A DNA stretch of 64,000 bases, taken from assembly GCA_937912125.1 (NCBI GenBank), contig CALDOK010000391.1, positions 1-64,000 of the forward strand. The letters run 5' to 3'. Position numbers and translations under genes: made by a program. Every line of letters starts with the position of its first letter. Position 1 is the stretch's first letter. The DNA comes from an uncultured Pseudomonadota bacterium (lineage in GTDB: Bacteria > Myxococcota_A > UBA796 > JAFGLY01). Under the pieces are notes generated by a model. It saw nothing but the letters and a program-made list of their open reading frames with translations. It was not told the DNA's origin and did not search any database. Shown one piece after another: positions 41,542 through 50,599 of the stretch.

Positions 41542-44364
41542 TTGCTACATATCATCGATGGACTGCAACAGAAAGCCGCACAGCATGGTCGGACCGCCCC
41601 CAGCCTGCCTGTTCGTCGCCGCGGCGACGCGCTACACTCGCTCTTCGACCCGAACTCCGGCGAGCAAGTGTCACGCGAACTCAAAGATCGTTTTTTGCGC
41701 GGTCTGCAACAGGCGGACCTGAGCCCGGCGCAGCGCAATGCCCTGGAGTTCCTCTTCAATGAGGCCCTGCAGGTCAACCCGCTGGCCACGCTGGCCGAGC
41801 TCACGAGCGAGGCGACCGTCTCGGTCACGGACACCGAGCCCTTGCTCGGCGTCGACGACGAAGACTGGTTCTCCGACGCGTCCGGCCTGCAGCCCCGGCC
41901 GCTGGATCTCCCCGAGCGCTACTGGAGCCTGGGCCTCATCGGCGCAGGCAGCATGGGCGAGGTCTACCGCACCTACGACCGCGCCCTGCGCCGGGTGCTG
42001 GCCATGAAGGTGCTGCGGAACGATCTCAAGCATCCCGAGCTCGCGATCGTCCGCTTCGTCGAAGAGGCGCAGATCACAGCCCAGCTCGAGCACCCCGGCA
42101 TCGTCCCCGTCCACGACATCGGGCAGCTGCCGGATGGGCGCTGGTACTTCACCTCCAAGGAGGCCAAGGGCCGCACCCTCACCGAGGTGATCCGCGATGT
42201 CCACGCCATGCGCCTCGAGAAGGGCACCTTCGCCTCGACCTCGTCGGGCTGGACCTTCCGCCGGCTCATCGACGCCTTCAACAAGGTCTGTGTGGCGGTG
42301 GCCTACGCCCACGCCCGCGGCGTGATCCACCGCGACCTCAAGCCAGACAACATCCTGGTCGGCAACTACGGCGAGGTGCTGGTGCTGGACTGGGGCCTGG
42401 CCCGGCCCCTGGGCGGCGCAGCCAATGTCCAGGAGAGCGACGATGACCAAGCTCTGATCGACTCCGACCGCGCCGAGGACCCCAAGCTCGCCACCCGAGA
42501 CGGCCTGGTCGCGGGCACCCCGGCCTTCATGGCCCCAGAGCAGGCTCGAGGCGTGCCCGACCTGGCCCCCGCCTGCGATGTCTACGCCCTTGGCGGCGTG
42601 CTCTACATGATCATCTTCGGCCACCATCCCTACGAAGAGATGGGCGCCCGTGAAGTGCTCAGGCTCGTGCGGGCAGGCCCGCCCCCCTTCCCCCCTGCCC
42701 CCTGGGCGCCGCTGCACCTGATCACCATCTGCCGCAAGGCGCTGTCGAAGGACCACCTCGGCCGCTACCCCGACGCCTCTGCCCTCGCCGCCGAGATCGA
42801 CGCATGGGTCGAGGGCGCCCGCAACCGCGAGCGGGCGCAGGCCATGGTCCAGGCGGTGCGAGGCCGGGTCAACGACCTCACCAAGCGCTACCTCGAGGCC
42901 GTCCGCCGGCGCGAACGCGCCCGCCGCACGATCAATCGCCTGCCCCCTGCGGCCACCTTGGACGACAAAGAGGCCGCCTGGGCCGAAGAAGACCAGAGCG
43001 AGAACCTGCTGGATGACGTAGAAGACGCCTTCCAGGACGTGGTCCAGCAGCTGCGGGCCGCGCTGCTGCAGTGCCCCGATCTGCTCGAGGGTCGCGCGGC
43101 GCTCGCCGACCTCTACCGCTCTCGCTACGAGACTGCCTTCGCCCTGGGCCAGCCTGGTCGGGCACGCGGCTTCGAGCGCCTGGTGCAGGAGTACGACATC
43201 GGCCACCACGCCGCGTTCCTCCAGCGCCGCGGACGGCTCAGCCTGTCCACCGAGCCGCCCGACGCCATGGTCGAGGTCTACCACTACGAGACCCGCGCCC
43301 GCCGGCTCGAGCGCGAGCCCGCCGAGGTCTTGGGCCCCACCCCCATCGACGGCGCCAACGTGGCCGCGGGCAGCTACCTGCTGGTGCTTCGGGCGCCCGG
43401 TCGAGTCCTCACCAGCTACCCCATCGACATCGAGCGCGAGGGGCACTGGAACAGCACCCCGCCGGGGCACAAGCACGCCAAGCCCGTGCTGATCCCGCCC
43501 GAGACCGCGGTCCCGCGCTCCATGAGGTACGTGCCCGAGGGCTGGGCCATCTTCGGGGGCGATCCGAACGCCCGCGGCAGCTCACCGCGTCAGCGGCTGT
43601 GGCTCTACGGCTTCTTCATCAGCCGGCACCCGGTCACCCACCGCGAGTACCTCGGCTTCCTCAACGCCCTGCTCGAGGGCGGCGCCCACGACGAGGCGCT
43701 CGACAGAGTTCCGAGCACCCGGGTGCCCCGCCAGCCCGAGCCTGTGCTCTTGTACCAGCTCGACGCCAGTGAACGTCGCCTCGTTCCCTGTGAGGACACT
43801 CCCCTGGGGCCTCTCAGGCTGGACGTCCCCGTCAGCCTGGTGCGCTGGCACGACGCAGCGGCGTATTGCCTCTGGCGCCAGCGGGTCACGGGGCTGCCCT
43901 GGCGCCTGCCCTCGGAGCTCGAGCGCGAGAAGGCCGGACGCGGCGTGGATGGCCGCCCCTTCCCCTGGGGCACCCACAGCGATCCATCCTTCCACTGCAC
44001 CCAGGACAGCCACCTCGACTACCCCGCCCCTCCTGCCACAGAGGCGTTCGCCATCGACGCCAGCCCCTACGACGTCCGCGGCCTCGCGGGCGGTGTCGCG
44101 GACTGGTGTCAGGACGTCTTCCGGCACCGCGGTGCACCCCATCGCGGCGCCGTGATCGAGGCCCCCCCACCCCTGGTGACCAGCGACGCCGACATCCCCG
44201 AGCGTCCCCAGCGGCGCGCGGTGCGCGGTGGGTCCTTCGACGGAGCGCCCCAGAACGGGCGCTGCGCGGCCCGCAACGGCCAGTCCTCCATCCGCCGCAG
44301 GGCGGGCCTGGGCTTCCGCCCGGCCATCAGCCTGCAGGATCTGCTGGACGCGAAGAAGAGCTAG
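41542..44364 (+). CDS. Ser/Thr protein kinase fused to formylglycine-generating-enzyme domain
   Basis: The 940-aa protein has an N-terminal extension (about 1-125), a kinase domain (about 128-430: GLIGAGSMGEVY, Lys in LAMKVL, HRDLKPDN at 263, LDWGLA with DWG for DFG) and a charged helical middle. A C-terminal FGE/SUMF1 (DUF323) domain (about 650-935) shows GWAIFGGD, WRLPSELEREKAGRG, GLAGGVADWCQDV and VRGGSFDG. The product looks cytosolic, with no clear membrane span. The start is uncertain: TTG 41542 or a later GTG at 41668. It is divergent from the sigma-54 operon across 137 bp. Its stop interlocks with the convergent carboxypeptidase (CTAG). The FGE fold here may bind or modify a substrate rather than make formylglycine. 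Confidence 0.9.
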   Translation: MLHIIDGLQQKAAQHGRTAPSLPVRRRGDALHSLFDPNSGEQVSRELKDRFLRGLQQADLSPAQRNALEFLFNEALQVNPLATLAELTSEATVSVTDTEPLLGVDDEDWFSDASGLQPRPLDLPERYWSLGLIGAGSMGEVYRTYDRALRRVLAMKVLRNDLKHPELAIVRFVEEAQITAQLEHPGIVPVHDIGQLPDGRWYFTSKEAKGRTLTEVIRDVHAMRLEKGTFASTSSGWTFRRLIDAFNKVCVAVAYAHARGVIHRDLKPDNILVGNYGEVLVLDWGLARPLGGAANVQESDDDQALIDSDRAEDPKLATRDGLVAGTPAFMAPEQARGVPDLAPACDVYALGGVLYMIIFGHHPYEEMGAREVLRLVRAGPPPFPPAPWAPLHLITICRKALSKDHLGRYPDASALAAEIDAWVEGARNRERAQAMVQAVRGRVNDLTKRYLEAVRRRERARRTINRLPPAATLDDKEAAWAEEDQSENLLDDVEDAFQDVVQQLRAALLQCPDLLEGRAALADLYRSRYETAFALGQPGRARGFERLVQEYDIGHHAAFLQRRGRLSLSTEPPDAMVEVYHYETRARRLEREPAEVLGPTPIDGANVAAGSYLLVLRAPGRVLTSYPIDIEREGHWNSTPPGHKHAKPVLIPPETAVPRSMRYVPEGWAIFGGDPNARGSSPRQRLWLYGFFISRHPVTHREYLGFLNALLEGGAHDEALDRVPSTRVPRQPEPVLLYQLDASERRLVPCEDTPLGPLRLDVPVSLVRWHDAAAYCLWRQRVTGLPWRLPSELEREKAGRGVDGRPFPWGTHSDPSFHCTQDSHLDYPAPPATEAFAIDASPYDVRGLAGGVADWCQDVFRHRGAPHRGAVIEAPPPLVTSDADIPERPQRRAVRGGSFDGAPQNGRCAARNGQSSIRRRAGLGFRPAISLQDLLDAKKS

Positions 44365-45257
44365 CTCTCCAGGCTCGGCTGCTCGCATCCCCAGCGCAGA
44401 GTGTCGCCCTCGACCCGTGCGGGGGTGCCCCAGGGGAAGGCATGGTTGCTCGACCCGTGGCCCACCGGCAGGTCCGCGATCACGGGAACATCGAGCTCGA
44501 CCAGAGCTTCGTGGGCGATCTGCGCGGCATCCCAGTCGGGATGCCCCGGCTCTCCACAGCCCTCGAGCTGGCCGATGGCCACGGCCCGCGCACCCGCCAG
44601 CCCCCCCGAGCGCAGCAGCTGGTTGATCAGCCGGTCTACACGGTAGGGCCGCTCGCCGACCTCTTCGAGCAAGACGAGGCAACCCTGGGCTCGCAGGGCG
44701 TGGGGGGTTCCAGCCAGGCTGGCCAGGGTGCAGAGGTTGCCCCCGATGAGCGGGCCGCTGGCGCTGCCGGGGATGAGGGAGCGCCCAACCCAGCTTGCTC
44801 CAGCCCGCCCCAACAGAAGCTGGTGTAGGGCGTCACGGGAGGCTTGGTCGCAGTGATCGGCGAGGGACTGCAGCACTGGCCCGTGCACCGGGCGGCCCAC
44901 CCCGTGGGCCCACAGGCCCGAGAAGAGCGCCGTGGCGTCGCTGAAGCCTATGACCGGGCGCGACAGCAGGGCATCGTAGGGCAGCCGGTGCAGCAGGCGC
45001 CCCAGGCCATAGCCTCCACGGGCCAGCCAGGCCGCGTCCAGCCCCGGGTCCCCGAGGGCCCAGATCAGGTCGGCCAGGCGGAGCTCGTCGTCCCCCGCCA
45101 GGTAGCGATGCCTCCGGCCGAGCCCCGGAGCCAGCACTGGCTCGAGCCCCCACGCGCGGATCAGCGCGAGCCCAGACTCGAGGCGACCAGGATCGAAGTT
45201 TCCGGAGGGCGCGAAGATGCCGACACGGGCGCCGGCCTGCAGCAGCGGTCGTTCCAT
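44361..45257 (-). CDS. LD-carboxypeptidase / MccF-like S66 peptidase
   Basis: The 298-aa serine peptidase removes the terminal D-Ala from tetrapeptide muropeptides or detoxifies microcin-type compounds. It begins VGIFAPSGNFDPGRLESG; ARGGYGLGRLL and VIGFSDAT (nucleophile Ser106) are present, with C-terminal catalytic region VPVIADLPVGHGSSNHAFPWG. No signal peptide is seen, in keeping with the cytosolic peptidoglycan-recycling role of LdcA. It is convergent with the kinase-FGE gene. Confidence 0.9.
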   Translation of the reverse strand: MERPLLQAGARVGIFAPSGNFDPGRLESGLALIRAWGLEPVLAPGLGRRHRYLAGDDELRLADLIWALGDPGLDAAWLARGGYGLGRLLHRLPYDALLSRPVIGFSDATALFSGLWAHGVGRPVHGPVLQSLADHCDQASRDALHQLLLGRAGASWVGRSLIPGSASGPLIGGNLCTLASLAGTPHALRAQGCLVLLEEVGERPYRVDRLINQLLRSGGLAGARAVAIGQLEGCGEPGHPDWDAAQIAHEALVELDVPVIADLPVGHGSSNHAFPWGTPARVEGDTLRWGCEQPSLES

Positions 45258-45308
45258 GCGTTGGATGATAGCCTTCCGGTCCAGTCCCGTCTCCCCCGGA
45301 GCCCAGCG

Positions 45309-45962
45309 ATGAGGCCAGCCAAGGTTCTCCAGCGCATCCTCTGCCCGCTGCTCACCTTGGGTGTGACCAGCTGCAGCGAGCCAGCGCCGGGCACCCCAGG
45401 GCCCATCGCCATGGATCCCGCCGCCCAGGCCCCGGATCCGGCGGACGAGCTGGCTGTGCTCTCCATGCCCAGCGAGCTCCCCGCCACGGTGTACACACGC
45501 ATCGCCCCGGTGAGCATCGTGGACGAGCGCGGGGTGCCCCTGCAGGTGCTCACAGGCGACCACACCCGGCTCGAGCTGGCCCAGGTGCTGCGGGAGCGCG
45601 CCCTGGTGAGCTGTCAGCTCTGCCCAAACCCCGTGGAGGGGTGGATCCAGGTCAGCCGCTTGATGCCCGCCGGGTACCTCCCCGCCCCAGCCGAGCTGGC
45701 CGACGAGAAGCTGGCGCTCGCGCTGTTCGCGGCGCAGCTGCGTCGTGAGCTGGAGAGCGGCGCCGAGGTCGACGGCCTGGAGCTGGACCGGGCGCAGCGC
45801 GAGACCCTGATGCGGGTGGTGGACCAGGGCTTCCTGCGCCAGGAGCGCGAAGCCATCGCGCCCGCCTCGGGAGGAGCCTACGCCCGCGAGGGCAGCTCGG
45901 TACGGCTGCGCTTCGGTCCCGAGGGCTGGTACGTCAAGAAGGTCGAGCTGCAGGAGCCGTGA
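45309..45962 (+). CDS. lipoprotein, function unknown
   Basis: The 217-aa product has a lipoprotein signal (ILCPLLTLGVTSC) followed by a Pro/Ala/Asp-rich linker, an SH3-like stretch (VYTRIAPVSIVDERGVPLQVLTGDHTRLE, VEGWIQVSRLMPAG) and a charged helical part. The SH3-like part with EGWIQVS recalls bacterial SH3 domains that bind peptidoglycan. It is divergent from the LD-carboxypeptidase (51 bp), so a shared cell-wall role is possible but unproven. Confidence 0.78.
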   Translation: MRPAKVLQRILCPLLTLGVTSCSEPAPGTPGPIAMDPAAQAPDPADELAVLSMPSELPATVYTRIAPVSIVDERGVPLQVLTGDHTRLELAQVLRERALVSCQLCPNPVEGWIQVSRLMPAGYLPAPAELADEKLALALFAAQLRRELESGAEVDGLELDRAQRETLMRVVDQGFLRQEREAIAPASGGAYAREGSSVRLRFGPEGWYVKKVELQEP

Positions 45963-46083
45963 AGCCTCGCGCCGCCGGGGCATGGATCTCCCACCGCGAC
46001 CTCGAGGTCGCAGCCTTAGGCCGGATCGCCCCTCGCTTGTCGCAGCTTGCTGGTCATCCAGTCACTTCCCACCGTCTGGCTCT

Positions 46084-46098
46084 CGGCACGGTTCTTGC
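46084..46098 (+). promoter_or_regulatory. sigma-54 (-24/-12) promoter
   Basis: CGGCACG-GTTC-TTGC matches TGGCACG-N4-TTGC at 14 of 15 fixed and spacing positions, including the invariant GG and GC. It lies 91 bp before the ATG of the secreted protein at 46189. The rest of 45963-46188 shows only a palindrome GACCTCGAGGTC (about 45998-46009). Confidence 0.8.
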
Positions 46099-46188
46099 GA
46101 TCCCGTGTAGGAAGTACGTCTTCGCCCCACCTTGTCCCCGCGCGCTCCGCCCTTCCATGGTAGACTGCTCAGGCCCGGAGGAACCACC

Positions 46189-47469
46189 ATGCCCGCCTCT
46201 CGCTGGACCCAACTCTTCGTCCGCTTGCTCGCGCCCCTCACGCTGCTGTTCTTCGTAGCTGGAGCGCCCCAAGCTCTCGCAGGGGACGAGTACAAGACCA
46301 CCACCACCTCTGGCGGCCGGACCAGCACCAGCCAGCACAGCCACGGTGGTTCGGTCGCGAGCGACCAGCTCCAGCAGGGCCAGTTCTACAAGAACGAGCC
46401 TTCCTCCTGGTCCAGGTCCTCGAGCCGCACCTACTTCCAGAAGGGCGATGGCAGTGTCGCGGCCAAAGACAGGGCCAGCGGTGTTCCGGTAGGCGTCACC
46501 CTCTACCAGGATGCCGGCGAAGCCAACGTCTGGAAGGGCGAGACCGAAGGCTGGGCCGGCAAGGCGAGCTTGGCGACCATCGGCGCCGACTACCTGGCCA
46601 AGGGCACCGTCGGCAAGCAGGATGGAAACTACTACGCCAAGGGCCAGCTCCGCGGCCGCGCCTACCTGCTCAAGGCCAACGTCGAGAGCGCGACGCTGGG
46701 CGTCGGTAACGACAACCTGGGTATCCACGTCAACGCCAAGGCCGAAGGCTTCGTGGGCGTCGAGGGCAACCTCGAGGGCACCGCCAAGGTCGGCAAAGAC
46801 GGTGTGACCCTCGAAGCCAAGGCCGAGGTCTTCGCTGGCGCCAAGGCCGTCGGTCAGATCCCCCTCACCCTCAGCCTCTGCAAGATGAAGGCGACCGGCC
46901 AGCTCAAGGGCGAGGTCAGCGCCGGCGCCGGTGCCAAGGCCACCGGCACCGTGCAGATCGACTGGGCCAAGGGCACCGCCAAGATCTCCGGCGAGCTCGC
47001 CGCCACCTTGGGGCTCGGCGCAGGCGCCGGGGCCGAGGTCACCATCGACCTCTCCCAGCTGATCAGCGATCCGGGCGCGGTGGCCGACTGCCTCCTCGAC
47101 GGCGTCAAGGAGCTCGCCAGCGCTGCGGTCGAGCTGGGCGGCGATCTGGTCGACGCCGCAGGCCAGGCCCTGAGCACCGCAGGCTCCGCGATCGCGGATG
47201 GCGCCAGCGCCATCGCCAACGGCGCCGTGCGAGCCACCGAGGCCGTGGGCAGCGCGCTGTCGTCCACAGGCTCGGCTATCGCAGGGTTCTTTGGCTTCGG
47301 CAGCGATCCCGCGCCCCCCACTCCGCGCACCCCGCCGGGCAACAACACCCCCCTGCGCTCGAACACCCGGCCCACCACCGTCGTGATCATGGTTCCCGCC
47401 CCCGGGCAGGCCGGCCGCCCCGGCCCCGCCCTCTCCCTGCGGGCGCACCGCCAGGCCTACCCGCACTAG
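46189..47469 (+). CDS. secreted Gly/Ala/Lys-rich protein under sigma-54 control
   Basis: The 426-aa product has GGAGGAACCACC before the ATG and a signal peptide (LLAPLTLLFFVAGAPQALAG). The mature protein has a Thr/Ser-rich start, a central beta-rich region with near-repeats (VNAKAEGFVGVEGNLEGTAKV, EAKAEVFAGAKAVG, GAGAKATGTVQID), and then about 75 residues of amphipathic helix with 11-residue-like periodicity (STAGSAIADGASAIANGAV). The tail is Pro-rich. I do not recognise the family. The pattern suggests a surface or secreted, perhaps membrane-active or toxin-like, protein. A terminator follows at 47499. Confidence 0.8.
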   Translation: MPASRWTQLFVRLLAPLTLLFFVAGAPQALAGDEYKTTTTSGGRTSTSQHSHGGSVASDQLQQGQFYKNEPSSWSRSSSRTYFQKGDGSVAAKDRASGVPVGVTLYQDAGEANVWKGETEGWAGKASLATIGADYLAKGTVGKQDGNYYAKGQLRGRAYLLKANVESATLGVGNDNLGIHVNAKAEGFVGVEGNLEGTAKVGKDGVTLEAKAEVFAGAKAVGQIPLTLSLCKMKATGQLKGEVSAGAGAKATGTVQIDWAKGTAKISGELAATLGLGAGAGAEVTIDLSQLISDPGAVADCLLDGVKELASAAVELGGDLVDAAGQALSTAGSAIADGASAIANGAVRATEAVGSALSSTGSAIAGFFGFGSDPAPPTPRTPPGNNTPLRSNTRPTTVVIMVPAPGQAGRPGPALSLRAHRQAYPH

Positions 47470-47498
47470 CGCATCCCCTCCGCTTCGCATATACTTCC

Positions 47499-47531
47499 AA
47501 GGTCGCGTGTTTCATCACGCGGCCTTGTTTT
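47499..47531 (+). terminator. rho-independent terminator
   Basis: AAGGTCGCGTG-TTTCAT-CACGCGGCCTT forms an 11-bp stem with one G-T pair and a 6-nt loop, followed by GTTTT. It lies 29 bp after the secreted-protein stop. Confidence 0.8.
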
Positions 47532-47547
47532 GTGTCCTGGAGACCCC

Positions 47548-48789
47548 ATGTCCCTTCGCAGCATCTTCCTCTGCCTGGCCCTGCTCGCGGCGCCCGCTGC
47601 CCTCGCCGAGGGTGAGGTCTACCCCGACGAGGCCTTCCAGCTGGCCGACCAGCACCTCGCAGCTGGGGACTATGCCAGCGCCCGCGCTGCCCTCGAGAAG
47701 GGCCTCAGGCGGGTCCCCGACCACGCCAACGGCTGGGTGAACCTCGGCAACATCATGCTCTTGGACCAGGACTGGGAGGGCGCCCGAGGGTCGTTCGAGC
47801 GTGCGCTTCAGGTTGACCCCATGCACTACCTGGCCATGAACGGCCTGGGCGCTGCATCCCTGGGCCTGGGCGCCCTCGACCCAGCGGTGGAGTGGTTCCT
47901 GCGCGCCGTGGAAGCCCGCCCAGACTACATCACGCCGCTGGTCAACCTGGGCGACATCGCTGTGCTGCAGAACGAGCCCGCTGCCGCCATCCGCTACTAC
48001 GCCCTGGCCCTGCAGGTAGACCCCTTCTCCCGTAAGCCCGCGCTGGCCTTGGCCGAGCTGCACATCATCGCGGGCATGCACGCCGAGGCCTACAAGTACA
48101 TCGATCCCGTCCTGGTCCGCGACCCGAAGGACCTCGAGGCCCTCGAGCTCCAGGGTCGCGCCCTGCTGGGACAGGGCCTGCCCCTGCGCGCCCTCGAGCC
48201 GCTGCTGGAGGCCAAACACCTCGACCCCTCGGTGGTCAGCACCCAGCGCCTGGTGGGCATCGCCTGCATGAACACCGAGCAGTGGGGCTGCGCCGAAGAC
48301 GCCTTCAGGGCCGCCATCACCCTGCAGCCCGGCGACCCCCAGCTGCACCTCGAGCTGGGGCAGCTGTACCGCACCGGGGGCCAGGAGAACTGGGACCGGG
48401 CCCAGTGGCACTTCAACAAGACCCTGCAGCTCGCTCCCGCCATGGTGGACCCATGGTTCGAGCTGGCCAGCCTCGAAGAAGACCTGGGCAAGCCCCAGGA
48501 CGCCATGGCTCACTACCGCAAGGCCATCGAGCTGCAGCCCGATCACTGCCCCTCCCTGTCCAACCTGGGGCGCCTGCTCAAGCTGGGCGGCGACCCCGCC
48601 ACCGCCGAGCTGATGCTCGACCGCTGCCTAAGCTCCGATCCGGGCTTCGTCCTCGCAATTCTCAACCGTGGCTGGATCCGCGCCGACGCCGGGATGTGCG
48701 ATGGCGCCAAGGCCGATCTCGAGCCCCTGGCCCAGCGCCAGGACGCGTGGGGCGAGCAAGCCGCCGCGCTGCTCACCAAGTGCCCCTGA
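47548..48789 (+). CDS. exported TPR protein
   Basis: The 413-aa product has signal peptide MSLRSIFLCLALLAAPAALAEG followed by about ten tetratricopeptide repeats (e.g. ANGWVNLGNIMLLDQDWEGARGSFERALQVDP, with the W-x-x-LG and A-x-x-x-P positions). TPR proteins are assembly scaffolds; this one is periplasmic or surface-located. ATG 47548 has TGGAG upstream. It lies just after a terminator, so it has its own promoter or is reached by read-through. The partner is unknown. Confidence 0.88.
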   Translation: MSLRSIFLCLALLAAPAALAEGEVYPDEAFQLADQHLAAGDYASARAALEKGLRRVPDHANGWVNLGNIMLLDQDWEGARGSFERALQVDPMHYLAMNGLGAASLGLGALDPAVEWFLRAVEARPDYITPLVNLGDIAVLQNEPAAAIRYYALALQVDPFSRKPALALAELHIIAGMHAEAYKYIDPVLVRDPKDLEALELQGRALLGQGLPLRALEPLLEAKHLDPSVVSTQRLVGIACMNTEQWGCAEDAFRAAITLQPGDPQLHLELGQLYRTGGQENWDRAQWHFNKTLQLAPAMVDPWFELASLEEDLGKPQDAMAHYRKAIELQPDHCPSLSNLGRLLKLGGDPATAELMLDRCLSSDPGFVLAILNRGWIRADAGMCDGAKADLEPLAQRQDAWGEQAAALLTKCP

Positions 48790-48931
48790 TCCATGGCGCA
48801 AACCCGGCTGGACGGCCATAGCGAAGCGGCGAAGGCGGGTTAATACGGCCGCGCTCTGTGCGGGCCGGGAGACTGGACCGTGCCCTCGTGAACCCCCGCA
48901 GCGCGGGGTTCCGCTCCCCGGGAGGTGTACC

Positions 48932-50599
48932 CTGTCCACCCGAGCCGAACTGCTCAAGCGCGCTGGCGGCTGGGCCCTCGCCCTTGCCCTGTTGATCGGG
49001 ATCTTCGCGATCGTGAAGCTCACCGCCCTCGACGGCGTGAAGATCAACCGCAACGCCAGTGAGATCGCCAAGATCTATCTGCTGGGCTTCGGCATCCTGA
49101 TGGCCATCGGCCGCTTCGCCTGGCTGCGCTGGCTCGAGCCGCGCACGGGCGCCGCCACCACCTGGTCCCGTCGCACCCTGGCCTTCCTGATGCTGGCGCT
49201 CTGCCTCGGAGCCACGCTCAACTACGGCCGCTACGGCATGAAGCTCATCCAGGAGCGCATCGACGTCTACGACGTCATCCACTACTACCTGGGCCCCAAG
49301 TACTTCGAAGAGCTGGGCTACTTCGATCTCTACGCCGCCTGCATCATCGCCGATGACGAGGCGGGCATGCACTTCCGGCCAGCGCCCCCGACCTACCAGC
49401 ACCAGGACATCAACGGCTACGAGATCCGCCCCTACGCGGCGGCCCTGGCCCGCTCCGACGAGATCAAGGCGCTCTTCGAAGGCGAGCGCTGGACCAGCTT
49501 CGTGCATGACTTCACCACCCTGCAGCGCGACTTCTACGGCCTCGAGAAGAACTACTGGTACCAATTGGTCAACGACCACGGCTTCAACGGCACACCCGCC
49601 TGGGCGGGCTACGCCGCGCCGCTGGTCAACCTGGTCGAGGCCCAGGACGTCAAGCTGATCTGCTACGCGGACATCGGGGTGTTGCTGGTGGCCATCGGGG
49701 TGGCCTGGTGGGCCTTCGGCGGCTGGTCCGCCGCCTTCCTGTACCTGTTCATCCTCACCACCTACAGCACCCGCTGGCCCACCATCTCCTGGGCCATCCT
49801 GCGCTACGACTACGCAGCCGCCCTGATCATCGCCACAGCCATGGTCAAGAAGGGCAAGCCGCTGCTGGCGGGCCTCTTCGCCGGGCACGCTGCCGCCATG
49901 CGGATCTTCCCTGCCACCTTCTTCTTCGGGCCCGGAGTCCAGGGGGCCTGGAGGCTCGTGCGGCACCGCAAGGTCGACAAGTTCGCGGTGCTCTTCTTCG
50001 TCGGCGCCATCGCGTGGATCGGCGCCCTCGAGCTCAACTTCGCGGCGCGCTTCGGTGGCGAACACATCGCCCAGCACTGGAAGGGCATGACCGACCACAT
50101 GGAGCCGGCCAACCTTAGCTCCCGCCGGCTGGGGATGGCCATCGCCCTGGCCTACCAGGGTGAGTTCGACGAGCCGTGGTCCTTCGACCGCATCGACCGG
50201 GTCGAGCGTCAGGAGCCCATCCGCAAGGGGCTTGCTCTGGTGGTCCTGCTGGCCCTGGGTTGGGCCCTGCGCAAGAGCGACCGCGCCGAAGCCTACGCCC
50301 TGGGCTTCGTCGCCTTCTTCGCCCTGGCTACCGCCAGCTACTACTACTTCGTCGTCCGAGCACCCCTGATACTCATCCACGCGGTGGGCTTGAAGAAGCC
50401 ACGCCACCTGGTGGCGCTGATCTTCCTGCTCGGTATCGATCTGTTCGCCAACCTCGCCCAACAATACCTGGGCGGGAACCGCATCTTCGTCATCGGCTGG
50501 ATGGGCTGGACCCTCCTGGCCTACTGCATCGGCATGATCGCCGTCCTCATCTGGGAGTCCCACTCCCAGAGCCCCGACTCCGAAACGGAGCCTGCATGA
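48932..50599 (+). CDS. GT-C-like multi-span membrane protein
   Basis: The ~555-aa protein has about ten to eleven hydrophobic helices. After the first two spans, a loop carries RIDVYDVIHYYLGPKYFEELGY, an acidic site where GT-C glycosyltransferases bind lipid-linked sugar, so a polyprenyl-phosphate sugar transferase is a reasonable guess. No in-frame ATG, GTG or TTG fits the N-terminus. CTG 48932, with GGGAGG 6 nt upstream, is the best start (STRAELLKRAGGWALALALL). It overlaps the next gene by 4 bp (ATGA). A short inverted repeat AACCCC...GGGGTT (48891-48910) precedes it. Confidence 0.78.
   Translation: MSTRAELLKRAGGWALALALLIGIFAIVKLTALDGVKINRNASEIAKIYLLGFGILMAIGRFAWLRWLEPRTGAATTWSRRTLAFLMLALCLGATLNYGRYGMKLIQERIDVYDVIHYYLGPKYFEELGYFDLYAACIIADDEAGMHFRPAPPTYQHQDINGYEIRPYAAALARSDEIKALFEGERWTSFVHDFTTLQRDFYGLEKNYWYQLVNDHGFNGTPAWAGYAAPLVNLVEAQDVKLICYADIGVLLVAIGVAWWAFGGWSAAFLYLFILTTYSTRWPTISWAILRYDYAAALIIATAMVKKGKPLLAGLFAGHAAAMRIFPATFFFGPGVQGAWRLVRHRKVDKFAVLFFVGAIAWIGALELNFAARFGGEHIAQHWKGMTDHMEPANLSSRRLGMAIALAYQGEFDEPWSFDRIDRVERQEPIRKGLALVVLLALGWALRKSDRAEAYALGFVAFFALATASYYYFVVRAPLILIHAVGLKKPRHLVALIFLLGIDLFANLAQQYLGGNRIFVIGWMGWTLLAYCIGMIAVLIWESHSQSPDSETEPA

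Noticed and set aside
48891-48910. Hairpin AACCCC...GGGGTT as a terminator before the GT-C-like gene
   Set aside because: No T-run follows, and it lies close to the ribosome site, so a terminator call is not supported.
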